Source: Reclinomonas americana ATCC 50394 (taxonomy: Eukaryota > Jakobida > Jakobea > Jakobida). Taken from it: DNA of 61,848 bases. Position numbers and translations under genes: made by a program. The DNA lies in contig PS015384.1 of assembly GCA_048213135.1 (NCBI GenBank), forward strand, positions 1 through 61,848. Reading direction: 5' to 3'. This document shows, piece after piece, positions 1-12,678 of this stretch (position 1 is the first letter of the stretch; each line of letters starts with the position of its first letter). Under the pieces are notes generated by a model. It worked only from the letters and a program-made list of their open reading frames with translations. It made no database searches and was not told where the DNA came from.

Positions 1-16
1 AGGCCGACTAGCTGTC

Positions 17-53
<37 letters not shown>

Positions 54-1463
54 CTCTCGTCCTCTTTGCGGAGTAGAGAGCAAAGGCAAGCCGGGGAATA
101 TATGCAGTGCGAGAACGCGTTTGCTGCGTGCACGTGCATGTGTGTACATGTGGGTACATGCGGTCTCTGCGCGTGTCGTGTCATCAGTGTGAGGGAGGGA
201 GTGAGAGAGTGAGAGCGAGAACATTTATGCGGGATCTTTTGCCTCATTCGTTTTCCCTTGCGCATATGTCTCTCTTCTCCCCTCTTTCTTGCACTGTATG
301 TGGGGCTGTTGGTGTGCATGGGTGTGTATGCGTCACTTTATTCTTCTTGCGGCGGCGAGGAGACACCTTGTTGTGGCACAATGACGAGTACATCAATAGT
401 GTTGTTTTGGCGATGTGGCTCCGAGGCGGCATCTCACTCTCTCTCCTATCCCCGCTTGTCTCGTCTCCCCTGCTGTGTCTCGTTCAGCATGCAGCGTGAG
501 CGCTTCTTGATTCCGTGTGCGCGTGAGACGGGGAGGGAGTGCAAGAGAGTGAGAACTGTATGTTCGCGATGTTAAACTTTTGTTTTTCCTTTTGTGACGC
601 ACTCGGTGTTGTCTCGCGCTGTCTGTTTGTGAGCGAGTGTGGCGGCTGGTGTGAGGCGCAGAAGAATTGTTGCACGCGCGCACACGCAGGTGTCAGAGAA
701 GCGGCCTGTGGGGCAGCACGCGAGTGTTGCGGCCGCTGAAAACGCACTTCCTGCCATAGATGGAAGGCAGTGAGCGAAAGTCGGCATCCATTTTCTTCTC
801 CTCACTTGCCTTCGTTGTGCCGTGGCTGTGCATGTCTGCGCACACGTACATGCATGTGCCGTTACTCATCTGTGATGCACTCTTGCGCAGGCCATTGTGG
901 CATCTGGAGGAACCAGATGGAAATCATGGTTTGTTTGCTCATCATTTTGCCTCCTTCTGGCGCCCGCCCTCGTTGCTGTTTGTTCCTTTTCATATGTGTA
1001 TGTGTGCGTGTTGTCGCTTCGTGCATGTTGTTGGTGTGGTGGCTGTGCACGCTGCAGTGTCCTGCACGCTGCCTTGCAATTATTCGCTTCCTTTGTCGCC
1101 TCATGTATTCCCTTTCGTGCCGTATGTGTATGTTCTGCGCGTGATGTGGACCTATTGCACCCCCTTCTCCCCCGCTTCTCTCTCTCTCTATGTGTGTGTA
1201 CACTCCTCATGTGTCGTAACCCACCTCGCGGCGGCGGGGAGTGGAGGGTGGGCTTTACGCAAGCATTTCTGGCGCACGCTCCCGCCTTTCGCGGTTTTGC
1301 GCATGGCGAATGCACACGCATCCTTTTCGTTTTCTTGCATGACTCCGGTCTCTTTGTGTTTGTGTGTGTGGCACATCCTCTCTGCGGGCCGTGTCGTGCC
1401 GTCGGCTAATCCCCCTCGGTCCCTCTCTCTCCCCGCAGTGAGACGGATGGCAGTGGTGGAACA
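1..1463. other. Noncoding upstream region
   Basis: I see no convincing coding exon here. The stretch is rich in GT, TG and CT runs and every open frame has biased, low-complexity composition. It probably holds the promoter, 5' UTR and 5' introns of the gene starting at 1464. A pyrimidine-rich tract ending in CAG at about 1438 looks like a 3' splice site, so at least one upstream noncoding exon may exist; a second weaker acceptor (TTGCGCAG) lies near 889. Confidence 0.55.
20..50. repeat. (CT)n microsatellite
   Basis: About 15 uninterrupted CT units at the left edge of the window, in noncoding DNA. Confidence 0.95.
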
Positions 1464-4192
1464 ATGGTGACGGTGACCAAGACACCGGGATCAGGAAATG
1501 GCAGTGGAACCGGATCGCCGCCCGGCCAGGAGTCGCCGCCAACCACGAAGATAGAAGGCGGCGGGAAGTTGACGCCGCGAAAGAACAGTGGAAGTGCGGC
1601 TTCGATCACCATCTCCATTACTGCCTCGCCAAATGGTACTGCTGCTGCGACAAACGCATCAGCAGCAGCCACTGGCTCAAGCGGCGAGACCATGGCGCAG
1701 CGGATGACCAGCGTGGGAGGCAGGCGAGAGAACTTTACTGCACACTTCCAGATCAGCGGCAACAGCACAAGTAGCACAGTTGAGTGGTGTTTTTTTTCCT
1801 TTTTCAGTCCTGTATCCGATGACGATTGGGCTTTTTTGTTTCTCACTTTTTGCGTGATGTGCAGCCCGGTGAACCGCCATCGAAGATGCGCAAGACTTCG
1901 CCGACATCCACTGCCGTTGACCCGGCCATTACTGGCGTGTCACCCGGGCAGTCGTTTATGGGGCGCATTCCGCAGGCGGTGCCGCACGCTGCCCCCAAAC
2001 AACAACAGCAGCAGCAGCAACACCACCAACAAGTACCTGTCGTCATACCGCCCTCCACGCGCACGCCATCCCCATTCATGGTGGCGGCCAACCTTGGTCT
2101 CACTCCGCCGGGCTCTCCGAGCCAGGCGCCCAGTGTCCATCGGCACAACATGCGTTCACGGCAGGTGGCACCCCTAATTGATCAATCGTCGCCGCTGGGA
2201 ACACCGTTGCCGGGCGTCGTGGGTGCCATTGGAGGCGGTGTGGGTGGTGCCAGTGGTGGTGTCAGTGGCATTGTCGGTGAGTGCATGTAGGCAGCGGTCT
2301 GTGGTGTTTGTCGACCACCCTCACAGTTGTCTGTGTGCAGGCTCGAGGCATGCGTTTGGTATGCCGCCGGTTTCCACACTCACTCCACCACCTTCACTGC
2401 TGCAACGATCTGCTCGAAGCGAGGTATGTGCTTGCGTTGTACTCTTGTTCCTCTCGCCGCGTGTGTGTGTGTTTACCGTGCACTCCAGCAGCAGCAGCAG
2501 CAGCTGCCGGCCTTGGCGCAACTGGCTGCATTTGCTGCGGCCGAGAACGCCACATCCACCTCCTCTTCAATGCCAGCTGCAACACTGGGCAATGGACCAG
2601 CAGCGGCGGCAGCGGCAGCTGTAGCGGGTATTAGTGTGGCTCCAACGCTGGCCAGCATTCCAAGTCTGGTGGCCGGTGCCGGTGTTGCCGGTGGCATTCT
2701 GCCTCCGTTGACATCGGCTGTGTCAGCTGGGTCGATCGACCCGAGCTCACTGTCGCTGCTGATGGATCAAAGAGCATTCCGCAGCAACGACAGCCTCTCA
2801 GCATTGTTCGTTCCACTTCGGTCGCGCGGCGGCAGCGGCGATCTGTCGTCGTACGCCATGTCGCGATCGCATCAGTCACGTGGCGGCTCCGGCGACCTGT
2901 CGGCATTTGCATTGTCGTCCACTGCTGTGCGTCCCGTGCACGGCAGCAGCGAGTTTGCTTTGTTTCCACGGTCGCGAGGCGAGAGTGGTGACTGGAGTCA
3001 GTTGATGCTTCGAACTGGGCGTGGTAACAGCGGCGATTTCACCGGCGTCTTCAATCCGACCACGCTCAGGCCGAGTCGCGGTGGCAGTGGAGATTTGTTG
3101 GGTGTGAGCGGCACGCTGGGTCGCACACCACGTGGTGGCAGTGGCGACCTCTTCCCCAGCAACTTCTCACCGGTGCTGCTGCCCAACTCGGGCAACTCCT
3201 CTCCACCACCGCCATTCTCGGCCGCCAACCCTCTCGATGCTCAACAACAGGCCGCGCTGCAACTGGCTCAGTCGCAGGCGGCCCTTGGTGCAAATGCGTC
3301 GATCGTGCCGGTGTCACAGGGCAAGGGTGCGCCTCCGCCCGTCGCCGCCGCCGCTATCGGTGGCGGTGTCGAGTTGAATGCCTGTGCTCGGTGTGCAAGA
3401 CGGTGGGGCTTGACTGTGACCGACGAGTTTGCCAAGAGCCCGTTGTGGGAGGCCTACGAGACGGAGAGAAGAGCACTCGACGAGCAGCCGCCGAGCCAGA
3501 CGTCGCAGTTCTACTTGGAGATTATCCGTGAGGCTGTGTTGCTGGCGTTGCGGGAGACGAGTTGCGTGCTGTGCAGGTCAATTGTCGCGCTCTCGCGAGC
3601 GAGTCCTCACGTGTGCACTGTCGCGCGCAGCCCTGGATCACAGCACGCAACAAGCAGTGAGTCAGTCACTGTACCTGCTGTCGGTGCACATCGAGTCGGA
3701 CGAGCAGCGCACGGTGGCCAATGTGGTGACATGTCGCTTCCGTCTGTACTCGCTGCACTCGCCCAACTCGGCCGACATTGAGTGGCACTTTGAGCAGCAG
3801 TCGGCCAAGCCGGCGCTGCAGAGACTCCGTGTTCTCTTGCGTGTCCCTGAGGATGAATCACCGGCGGCCGAGCCACAAATGCTGGAGTTTGTGAGCCTGC
3901 CGGACTCGTCCAAGCTGGCCGACATTCGCATGTTGGACCTCGTGGGCCAGCACGTGTTTGGCAGTCGAACGTCGTCGCCCACTTCACGCATGCCATACAT
4001 TGGTCTTGTCGGTCTGTTGGTGGCTGTCACTGGCACCGTCAATTGCGACGTGTATCCTGCAGAGGCGTGCTCGCACATGGCTCGTGAACTGGTGGTAAGT
4101 GTGCACGCCGATGATGATGATGTTAGTGTGTTGCTCACACTTCGTTGCGTGCCATGCAGTTGGCACAAACACAACTAAGAGCTGTGAACTAG
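1464..4192 (+). CDS. Gly/Ser-rich protein with an RGGSGDL repeat
   Basis: I do not recognise the family. Spliced exons run from ATG 1464 to stop 4190-4192, with introns at about 1786-1864, 2277-2340, 2424-2489, 3577-3630 and 4097-4159, each joining in frame. The N-terminal half is low complexity (Ser, Gly, Ala, Pro, polyGln at about 1999-2024). The middle (2819-3160) has six spaced copies of a motif like R-G-G-S-G-D-[LFW]. The C-terminal third looks folded: it has a CARC-type cysteine pair, then a region with LYLLSVHIES and RLYSLHSPNSADIEW. There is no signal peptide and no clear membrane segment. The repeated R-x-x-S pattern suggests phosphorylation by a basic-directed kinase, but that is inference. 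The gene faces the next gene tail to tail. Confidence 0.7.
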
Positions 4193-4501
4193 CCGTGACG
4201 GGATGGCCGTGGTGGGGTGGTGTGAAAAAATGTGTGTTCAGTGATGTGTTGTGTTGTTGTTGCAGAGAAAAACGGCGAGGATCCCAGCAAGTGGTGATTG
4301 ATAATTATTTGTCATCGAGGGTTTGCTGTCTCTTATTTTTTTCTTTCTTTCTCCCCTAATGTGAATGCGTATCCCGTGCCGATGGCGCAGCGTGTGTGTG
4401 TGTGTGTGTGTTTGTGTATTTGGAGACTGGCCGGGAGGGGATGATGAGAAAAGAGACGATAGGCATTTTCGTAAAAGAGTATCGCGAGTTGTTTACGTGT
4501 T
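4193..4501. other. Convergent 3' intergenic region
   Basis: Lies between stop codons of two converging genes. It is more AT- and T-rich than its surroundings (for example around 4298-4360) and carries a short GT run at about 4391-4411. No coding potential is evident; it presumably holds both 3' UTRs and poly(A) signals. Confidence 0.6.
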
Positions 4502-5322
4502 CTACGACGGTGATGGATCGGGTGGCGAGTGACCGGCGGTGAGAATGATCTGCTTGAGGAACGGCATGCAGGCGTGGTGGCGCAACGCCGGCATATCATT
4601 GATCTGCTCCCAGTAATCCAACACACTACGCACAAGAGACAGAAGAATTGAGGCATCTTTCGTTGGTCTCCCCGACAGCTCTTGCCTGCACGCCTCACCA
4701 CTGCACTGTGAACATCATCTGTGTCGACGGGCACGCAAAGATGCGAATGAGGAGCCGATGACCCTGAAGATGGCGAAGAAGACAACTGCGACGCAACATG
4801 ATTCTCGAGTGTGACGAGCAAGTTGTGTGCCGATGTCTCACTGCACATGCGCAGTCGCGGCAGTTGCACAACGACCTCACGCAGTGCCTCGTCGGCCTCA
4901 AAGGGCTCCACGTCTGCGGTCCCTAGTGCTCTCTTGCGTGACGAAGTCGACGATGAGGATGAGGATGAGGATGATGATGATGATGACGATGATGATGATG
5001 ATGAGGATTGTGTGCGGGCAGCGGGCATCACTCGTGCCAGCCACACCGCAGTCACCAACAGCACGCATGCCAGAATGGTCACCCACGAGGCGGCCGAGAC
5101 ACGAGCACGGAAGAGTCGCACAGCGACCCACACACCAGTGGAGAGTGCGACAGCCTGCAGCAGTGCACGATGCGTGCTGACCAGGGCGACTGCACACACA
5201 GCCAACACAGGAATGGTGGCGGTCAGCGCCAGACCAATGGTGCCTCGAGCCGCAGCCGGTGACGCCACAGGCGACGACGACGACGACTGTTCCAACCGGC
5301 TGCCAAGTCGCCGACCGTGCAT
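4502..5322 (-). CDS. Putative multi-pass membrane protein with polySer tract
   Basis: The start is ATG at 5322 (context AAAATGC); the open frame upstream of it has no ATG. After a Ser/Ala-rich N terminus there are three to four hydrophobic segments between about residues 35 and 110 (for example TIPVLAVCAVALVS and WVTILACVLLVTAVWLARV), then a long polySer tract made by the GAT-type repeat at 4946-5010, then a soluble tail. One intron near 4627-4716 separates the last exon, which reads LDYWEQINDMPALRHH and ends at 4502. I do not recognise the family; a small ER or nuclear-envelope membrane protein is possible but unproven. It is 313 bp downstream of the end of CFAP74 on the same strand. Confidence 0.6.
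4946..5010. repeat. GAT/GAG trinucleotide repeat in coding DNA
   Basis: An imperfect run of GAT, GAG and GAC triplets on the plus strand. Read on the minus strand it encodes the polySer tract of the membrane protein at 4502-5322. Such tracts often vary in length between alleles. Confidence 0.9.
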
Positions 5323-5635
5323 TTTGTGAAACCAATCAACAATCAACAATCGCAGGCAGGACAACTTGCGTCTCCTTTGTATTTCACGTCACCGCCTCAG
5401 CAGGTCCAGTGGTGTTGTCAGTGGGTGCTGCGTCGATCATCATGCACTGGCGCTGGCATGCAGACCGTCGCGAAGATATCACGACCGCAGCAAGTGCGAC
5501 AACCTCGACAACTGTTCAGCGGTTCTTTTTTGCGGCCGCGATGACACTCCCAACGCACTGGTCTCCGCTGCGATGCCCAACAAAGCGCACTCTGCACCTC
5601 GACTGGGCCTTCTTTCGATATCATCATTTCACTCC
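5323..5635. other. Intergenic region between two minus-strand genes
   Basis: This holds the 3' UTR of CFAP74 and the 5' UTR and promoter of the membrane-protein gene. The open frames crossing it have no ATG and no recognisable similarity. I see no further gene. Confidence 0.55.
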
Positions 5636-6767
5636 TCATTTCTTCGGTTTCGGCCCCTTGCCACCCGCTGCTGCTGCGGCAGGCTCCGCACCCGGTGGTG
5701 GTGCCATGGTCTGCGAGACAATACCACGTAATTGCACCTTGAACTGGTCGAATGGCGCGGCCACGGCTGGCACGCCGCCCTTGAAAGTGCACTGCAAACA
5801 CAGACGTGAAATGTGAGCTACTGGTGGGCGAGCACAGGTGATGCAGGGAATTATTCCACGCACATCAACAGTGACTTCACACGGCACGTCGACACCGGGA
5901 ATGGGCAACTTGGCGATTGAGGCCGCAGTGGGATTGAAGCGGAAGGTAACGGTTTTGGTGGCGCCGACCTCAAGTGTGACTGTGTCCACAGAAGAACACC
6001 GAGTGAGCACGGGGGGAAAAACAACAGAGTGCTGCTACGCGAGTGACACTCTCGCAACTCTTGGCTGGATCCACACTAAAGCCGTCGGCTGCCGCTGTCG
6101 GTGACACCTCCACCGCACACTCGCCATTGGCACCCTTGCGCTCCGTCTCGTCGCCCTGCAGTACGTTGCCTAGCAGCAGTGTCCGGGTCACCGGCATGCC
6201 GACTCCCGTCTGCTCGAAGGTGAGCATTCCTTTTTCTACATTGATTCGTGCGACATGCAGCCATCAACTCACCAGTGGGAAGTCGAGAGTGTACGTCGGC
6301 ACTCGTGCTTGCCGTGGACCACCGATATTGAGATCTTGGCCAATCTGCACGCGTAACATATGGTGAGTTACAGCCGTGAAGAACAGGCACTGTGACGGAG
6401 AACGCGCGCACCAACAGCGCTTCCTCCTCCGGGTACCGCACAAACAACGCCTGATTCCAGCACCGACCGCGCACATGAATGTCACAGGCGCCACTCATGC
6501 CAGCACCCGCGTCACCTGACGGCGCACACACGCAGAATGAGAACTCTAGACCGCGACGTATGCGACTGTGCTAGTAGACAGGCACACGCACCGGCTCCAC
6601 GATCACCGCCCCATCGCACACTCAAGTGACACGCGTACTCCCTGCGCGGTCGATCCGGGGCGAAGCGAAGCGAGAGTGCCTGACGGCCCTTGGCAGGCAC
6701 CACTGCACTGATGGGTGTCACTGAGAATGGCACAATGCCCGAGTCGTTCTGCAGCTTGAACTGTGCC

Positions 6768-6805
<38 letters not shown>

Positions 6806-9800
6806 CAAACAGTGAGCGAGAGAGTGTGTGTGTGCCACACGCCAATGTGAATCGCAGACGCGCACCTGGTCCACCTGCGCCACGAATGGCACATCAAAGT
6901 CGGAGTCGTTGATGACTTGCAGTGTCTTGGTGACCGCCTCGTTCTCCAAAACATCGCCCACGTCAAACACTTCCGCTCCCGGCTCCACACGCACCACTGG
7001 CGAAACGCCCTATTTCGATGCGTGCACAGTCAGCTGACATGAATCGCAGCGAGGAGACACTCGAGACGAGGAGACGCAACTCGGCCGCGCAGCTGCATAA
7101 TGACCTTGTTGGTCTCGGTGCTATCAATAACCAGGCGGAAGGTGTAGTTTACAGGTCGCAGAGGTCGGAAACGAATCGTGATTTCGCACTGCCCGCCGGC
7201 TGGCAACTCGGACACACCGCTCAGGAACGAGAATGGCCTGCCACAAACAACAATTATCAGCAGAGGCGAGAAGCACACATTCCGTTCGATGTACACACAC
7301 CCGAAAGGGTCAAGAGCGGGCACCGACAGCGTGGTGGTCCGTGGACCGCGGTTGAACAGTCGGAATGTCATCGTGTTTTCCTTGCCGGCAGCAATCTGGG
7401 AGACAACTGCGTTACCACCGATGGCCACTCCATAGGGGCAGGGCAAGGGGGGAAAACGCAACATCGCCAAACTCGAGCATCTGCGATTGTTGATTCTGTA
7501 CAAGCGAAACCAGAGCTGGCTGGATGGCCGTCGTAAACACTTCGAAATGCAGCGGTGAGCCGGCGAATCCTTGAATGAACCACGGAATCATCCACGTTTC
7601 GTGCACTCCCCACTGGTCGTCCAGAGGCGCCACCGACGCACGAGCAGAACCAGACGTCGTCTCTGTAAGCAGTCACACACAGTACGTGTCAGTGCTCGGC
7701 AGTGTCGATCACCGAGATGAAGTCGACTTACCACGACGAACAACCGTCTGTGCAGTGTCGTTCTTGGCGTACACCTCCGGGAGAGCGTTGAAGGACACCA
7801 CGACAAACTGCTTGCCCATTGGCGGTACTGTGGCTGTCGACGGTGTCACTCGCAGCAGCGGGAGGCCACTGCAGCGACGGTGGCATGGTGAGATTGAACA
7901 TTCGATACATACACACACCCTGCGTGTAGTGCAGCGCAACTTGTCACGCTGCAGTGGACCGCCAGCATTGGCCGCCGCCGAGGCCCCACCATCCGGCCGG
8001 AACACGGCGTTTGGTGGTACTGTAATGGTAAACGTGTGGCTCTGCGTCTTGGAGTTGTTCTGCATGCAGAGAGTGTAGGTGCTCTGGTCGCCAACGGCTG
8101 TCGCGCACATGTCGACTCGAGTGCAGCTCAGCTGCAGTGGCGCGTCAACACCCTCGCCCGTGCAGACAATCTTGGTCTGCACCCAGATACGCGTTGGTTG
8201 CACACACTCACACACATGGATGGATGAAAGGGCGCAATGCAAACCTGACGGCCCTCCGCGGTGGTGCACACGATCGGCAACTTGAAAACGGTGGCCGAAT
8301 ACGGCGCAAACGCCACATGAAGCACACGTGATTCGCCTGGCAGCAGAGCACCGAAACCTCGCGTATCGCTATCGGGCGACACGCTGATGCCGCGCGGCAG
8401 CTGCACAAATCCAAAGCGCTGCGGCAGAGCCGAGATGTTGCGTACCATGATTGGGTGTGCCACCGTCTCGCTCGTGGTGCAAGTGCCGAAATCGATTCGA
8501 GTGGGCGTCACCTGCAAGTTGTCCTCGGTGATCTCGCCTTGCAGTCGGAAGTACAACGGCATGGCCTGGTCGGGCACGCGGACGTGCACAGGCACATCAA
8601 ACATTGCCGAAACAAACTCGTCATTGACCTGGCATATGCGTGCGCGCACATGTCAGTGCATGTCAACGAGAGAAGGATCAATTACCACCACCACGTACCG
8701 AGCGGTACACATATCGCTTGCACTGCTCGATAAAGTCCGCAGTCGGAGTGAACTTCATGTGCACCTCCAACGCAGAGCCCGCTTGCACATACGCCATGCT
8801 CGGCACAAATTCGAGGAACGGCTGCAGTGGGCGTGGCACCTCGAGCTGTGAAAGGGGAGGACTCAGCACGCAATGTGTTGCAGGGGGACAGAAATCAGCA
8901 ACGCACCTCACAGCGCAGTGCAACCTTGCCGCGATTTCGCAGCACGATATTGTCGCGGTACATGGTGTTGTAGAGCATGCACTTCAGGTCAATGACCTCG
9001 CGCTCCACATACATCGGCACCTCGCCGCCGTATGCCACCAGGTCGAGATACACCGGCTCCACATCCTGCGGCACACGCACACACGTCAAACATCGGCATC
9101 GTGCACCTCCAACGCGCCACCACACACACACACCTTGGAGGGACGGAAGATAACCTCGAGCCGACTGGTGTAGTCGTGCACGTGGTACGGCGTAAACTTG
9201 ACAGCCACCTTGACGACCGAGTAGCCGTCAACATCGCCCATGGTCTGCGAAAACTCAAACACTGGATTCTTCTCGCTCCCGCCAGCACCTTGTTCCGCAG
9301 CAGCAGCAGCTGCTGCTGCTGCGCCACCATCGCCGGCACTGGCGGCAAGCGACTTGCTGGAGGAGCTGCGCCCGAGAGGTGGTGATGGCGATTTTGCGGG
9401 CGTAGCATCAGCACCACCACTGCCGCCCGTGCGAGGCGTCATGCCGGCCGACGTCTCGTATGCGTCGACAACCTCCAGTGCAGCACCACGCAGTTCAAAT
9501 CGACACGGCAGTGCGCCGTCGTTGCGAATCGTCAGAGTCTTGGTTGAGCTCTCGCCAAGAGTCACGCTGCCAAAGTGCAGCTGCGCACACGACACGAAAT
9601 ACGACATGAGTGCGCGAATCCTCTCCAGCCTACGTGCTGCAGACCTCCACGCACCTCCTCAAACGGAATCACCGAGGCGACAATCTTCTTCGTGTAGGCC
9701 ACCAGCGGAATGTGCAGCGGTCCGGTGGCAGTGAGCAACGGCAACACAGTCTCAATGTCGGCGTTGACCTTGGGCGAAAAGTGCACAACCAAGTCGCACG

Positions 9801-12621
9801 TCATGCCAGCCGACATGCTGCCCGGCAGCTTGTACTCGATGTCGAAAAAGTCCCTGCACAGCAGCCAAAGTGAGCGCGACTGCATTCTTGGTGAGACACA
9901 GAATGAAAGCGTGTGTGTGTACCGATAGGCATCCTCAATGTGCTGCAGCTTGAACGTGTTGAACGAGTACGAAATGTTGGTGAGGCGCACTCGCTTCTTG
10001 TAGGTCTGGCCGACCTCAAAGTCGGTAAAGACAATCTTGGTCGGATTCGGCTCGAACCCGGAGCCCGTAAACGTACGACCGCACACTACTTGCGGCTGGA
10101 CCAGCGAGCCCTTTTGCCGCTCGCGCGCCTTGCTCAAGTACTGCTGCTGCAGCTTGGAGATGTTGCCGGTGCGCCCGCGTCCATCCTCGTCCTCGTTGTC
10201 ACCAACTGAGTCCTCCGTCCACAGGCCGCGGAATGCGGGCTCGGCCAGCGCCTGAATGTCCTCCTGGTGTTCGTGCGGATCAAGTGTCGGCAACTGCAGT
10301 CGATTCTTGTTCAGAGTGCTCTCCGCCAGCGCCGATAGCTCGCCACCAAATCCAGCGGCACGACTGTGTTCCGCAAGATGATAAGCACGCACAAAACGAG
10401 AAATAACACAGGCGCATACAGACCTTCCCTGCTTGGTGCTCATGGCCTTGTCGGTGAGATGTCCGGGCAACATGGACTCGCTGAATGTGACCGTCGGGTG
10501 CTTCTGTTTGACACGCTCCAGCACCTCCGGCTGCTTCTCATGCGCCTCTCCCAGACCGAACTTCCAGTCGGCGGTGATGGTCACCTTTGAGCCGTGCAGC
10601 TCTCCCATTCGCCCCGTCGGATCAATGACCGACTCGCCGTTGGCACTCATCTTGGAAATGTACTCGGCGTTGCGCTGAGCGACGTACGCGCGTCCCAGTG
10701 ACTTGACGTACCGCGCGGCCGTGTCACTCTTCTCCTTCTCTCGGGCTTCGAGCACCGCCCTTCGTGCTTCCTCCTCCTGCAGTCGTTGCAGAATCTCCAG
10801 CTCTGCCTTCTTTTGCTTGCGCGCCATTTTGGCCAGGCCCTTCTCCAGAATCTGCTGGTGCTCTCTTCTCCGCAAAATCTGCGCACCAACCGCCACCGCG
10901 TCAGGCTCCCGAGTTGCAACACATTCATGTCATTCTTCTTCTCACCTCGTACGGATTGCCTCCGGCGGCCACAATCTCCTGCCGTTCAGCCTCAAGCGCA
11001 TCCAACTCCTCCTGGTGCGCTCGAGCCTTGCGATCGACTTGCGCCTTCATCTTGTCCTTGATTGTGTCGATGTTCTTCTTCAGCGACACCACTGGACGAG
11101 GGGCGGAGGATGCAGGGTGAGCAACGCACACCGCTGCCGCACAGAGCACACTGTGCACATGACGCACCTGCCGACACTTCACGCTCCACCAGCGCCTCCT
11201 TGGCTGCCTCAATCTCGGAGATGCGTGACTCGATCGCTCCACCAACCGCCTTCAAGCGCTCGGCGGCCGATCTGACACCGGCGTCGGCGACGGCCACAGC
11301 GCCTTTTTGTCGCTCCACCTGCTCCCTCTCAATGGTCTCCATCTGCTTCAGTCGCTGTCGCTGCTTCCGCTCCAACTTTCGTGCAGCATTCCGCTCCAGT
11401 TCAGCACGTGCATACGCCAGCACCATGTCTTCCCGTGCTGCTGCCGCATCCTCCTCCTGAATGTTCCTGGCAATGGCCTCGTTCTCCACCACCTGCAACT
11501 GCGACTTGGCCACCAATTGGATCGCATCGCCGAACCGCGTGTGGTGCTCCTTGACCAATGCTTCGGCCTCCTGCAACCGCTGTTGCAGCTGCACATCGAC
11601 TTGTGAGTCACACACGCACACACACACGGTGAGGCGACATCCTCACACATCCGTCACTGACCTGCTGACGATGTTCGCGCAGCTGTCGACGCTCTTGTCG
11701 ATCTTGCAAGGTGAGTTCGGGCCGAGAATGAGCCGTATCATGCAGCTGGCACACGCGCGCAAACTCGGTGCGGATGGCGTTGGCGACCTTGTGTGCCTCC
11801 TCCAGCTGCACGCAACGCACAAACATTGTCAGTGTGTAGTGCACCCTCTCACCTCCACGACAGATGGCGCGCCACGCACCGACTGCTTGATGCCCTGCGC
11901 AATGCGTTTCTTCTTCTCCAGATCCGCCAGGCACGCCGCAATGTCTGCACAGGCAGGTCGGTCAGCAGTCAACACGACAGCAAAGGACAACGATGGACCG
12001 CCTCACGTTTCTTGGCGCGTTCCCGATGCAATCGACTGTTCCTCTCACGCGCATCGTGGAACGACGTGAGCACTCCACTGGCCTCCAAGTGACGCGAGAT
12101 AATGGTCTCCTCCACCGACGCCGTCTGGTGGTGCGCCCCACGACCATCGTCGCCATCGTCGGGCAAGTAGTCGTCCACGACACCCACATCGCCGTACTCT
12201 TCCTCCTCGTCGGCTTCAGACAACCGCGGCGCCTGTGCTGCTGGTACCTCTGCGTGCAGAGCTTGAGCGAGAGAAGGCTGAGGCAACAAGCGCGAGAGCG
12301 AGAGACGACCGCAACTTCGCTGATGCTTTTGTGATGACTTGCGTGGCGGTGGCGGTGGTGCGGGCACTGGCGAGTGATCACCCCCGTCCATCATGCCCTC
12401 CTCACCGGGATCTGACAGCTCATCGCGATCGCCATCGTCGTACGCCGGGCTGTTGTTTACGCCAACGAAGGAGTCAGTCAGTGTGAAATCAATTATCAGT
12501 CAGAGCAGGCTTCCTTCTTTCGTGCAGTGCGTGCTGTGTGCGTGTGCGTGTGTGTGAACGTGCAAGAGTGAGGAGCACACCGTGGCAGGTTGGCAAAGTC
12601 AGCCTCGTCGTCGGAAGCCAT
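5636..12621 (-). CDS. CFAP74: CFAP74 homologue, axonemal central-pair protein
   Basis: CFAP74 (FAP74) is a component of the C1 projection of the ciliary central pair. Spliced order: a short first exon (MASDDEADFANLPR), an acidic and Pro-rich segment (12449-12020), a long coiled coil rich in Glu, Lys and Arg (about 11950-10430) containing the GGNPYEV motif, then a chain of beta-sandwich ASH/MSP-like modules to the end. Module signatures are seen at 10060 (FEPNPTKIVFTDFEVGQTY), 9590 (LHFGSVTLGESSTKTL), 8490 (IDFGTCTTSETVAHPI) and 5960 (TVTFRFNPTAAS). The length, about 1,900 residues, is similar to or above the animal protein. The last residues are basic (GPKPKK). Many introns, several with unusual donors. 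The start codon is 57 bp from that of the divergent kinase gene, suggesting a shared promoter. HYDIN or another ASH protein is a less likely identity because of the N-terminal coiled coil. Confidence 0.8.
6768..6805. repeat. (AG)n microsatellite in a CFAP74 intron
   Basis: AG run interrupted by one AAA. On the coding strand it forms a CT-rich tract inside an intron, near a 3' splice site. Confidence 0.85.
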
Positions 12622-12678
12622 TTCGCACAGACGAGCGTTGATTTGCGAGCACTTCTGTGCGCGATTGTCCACGCAAAC
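12622..12678. promoter_or_regulatory. Divergent promoter, CFAP74 / UBA-kinase
   Basis: Only 57 bp separate the two opposing start codons, so core promoter and both 5' UTRs must lie here or inside the genes. It contains GCGCGATTGTC (12659-12669) ending 9 nt before the kinase ATG. The same 11-mer occurs at 32079-32089, 8 nt before the TPGS1 ATG in another divergent promoter. Confidence 0.6.
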
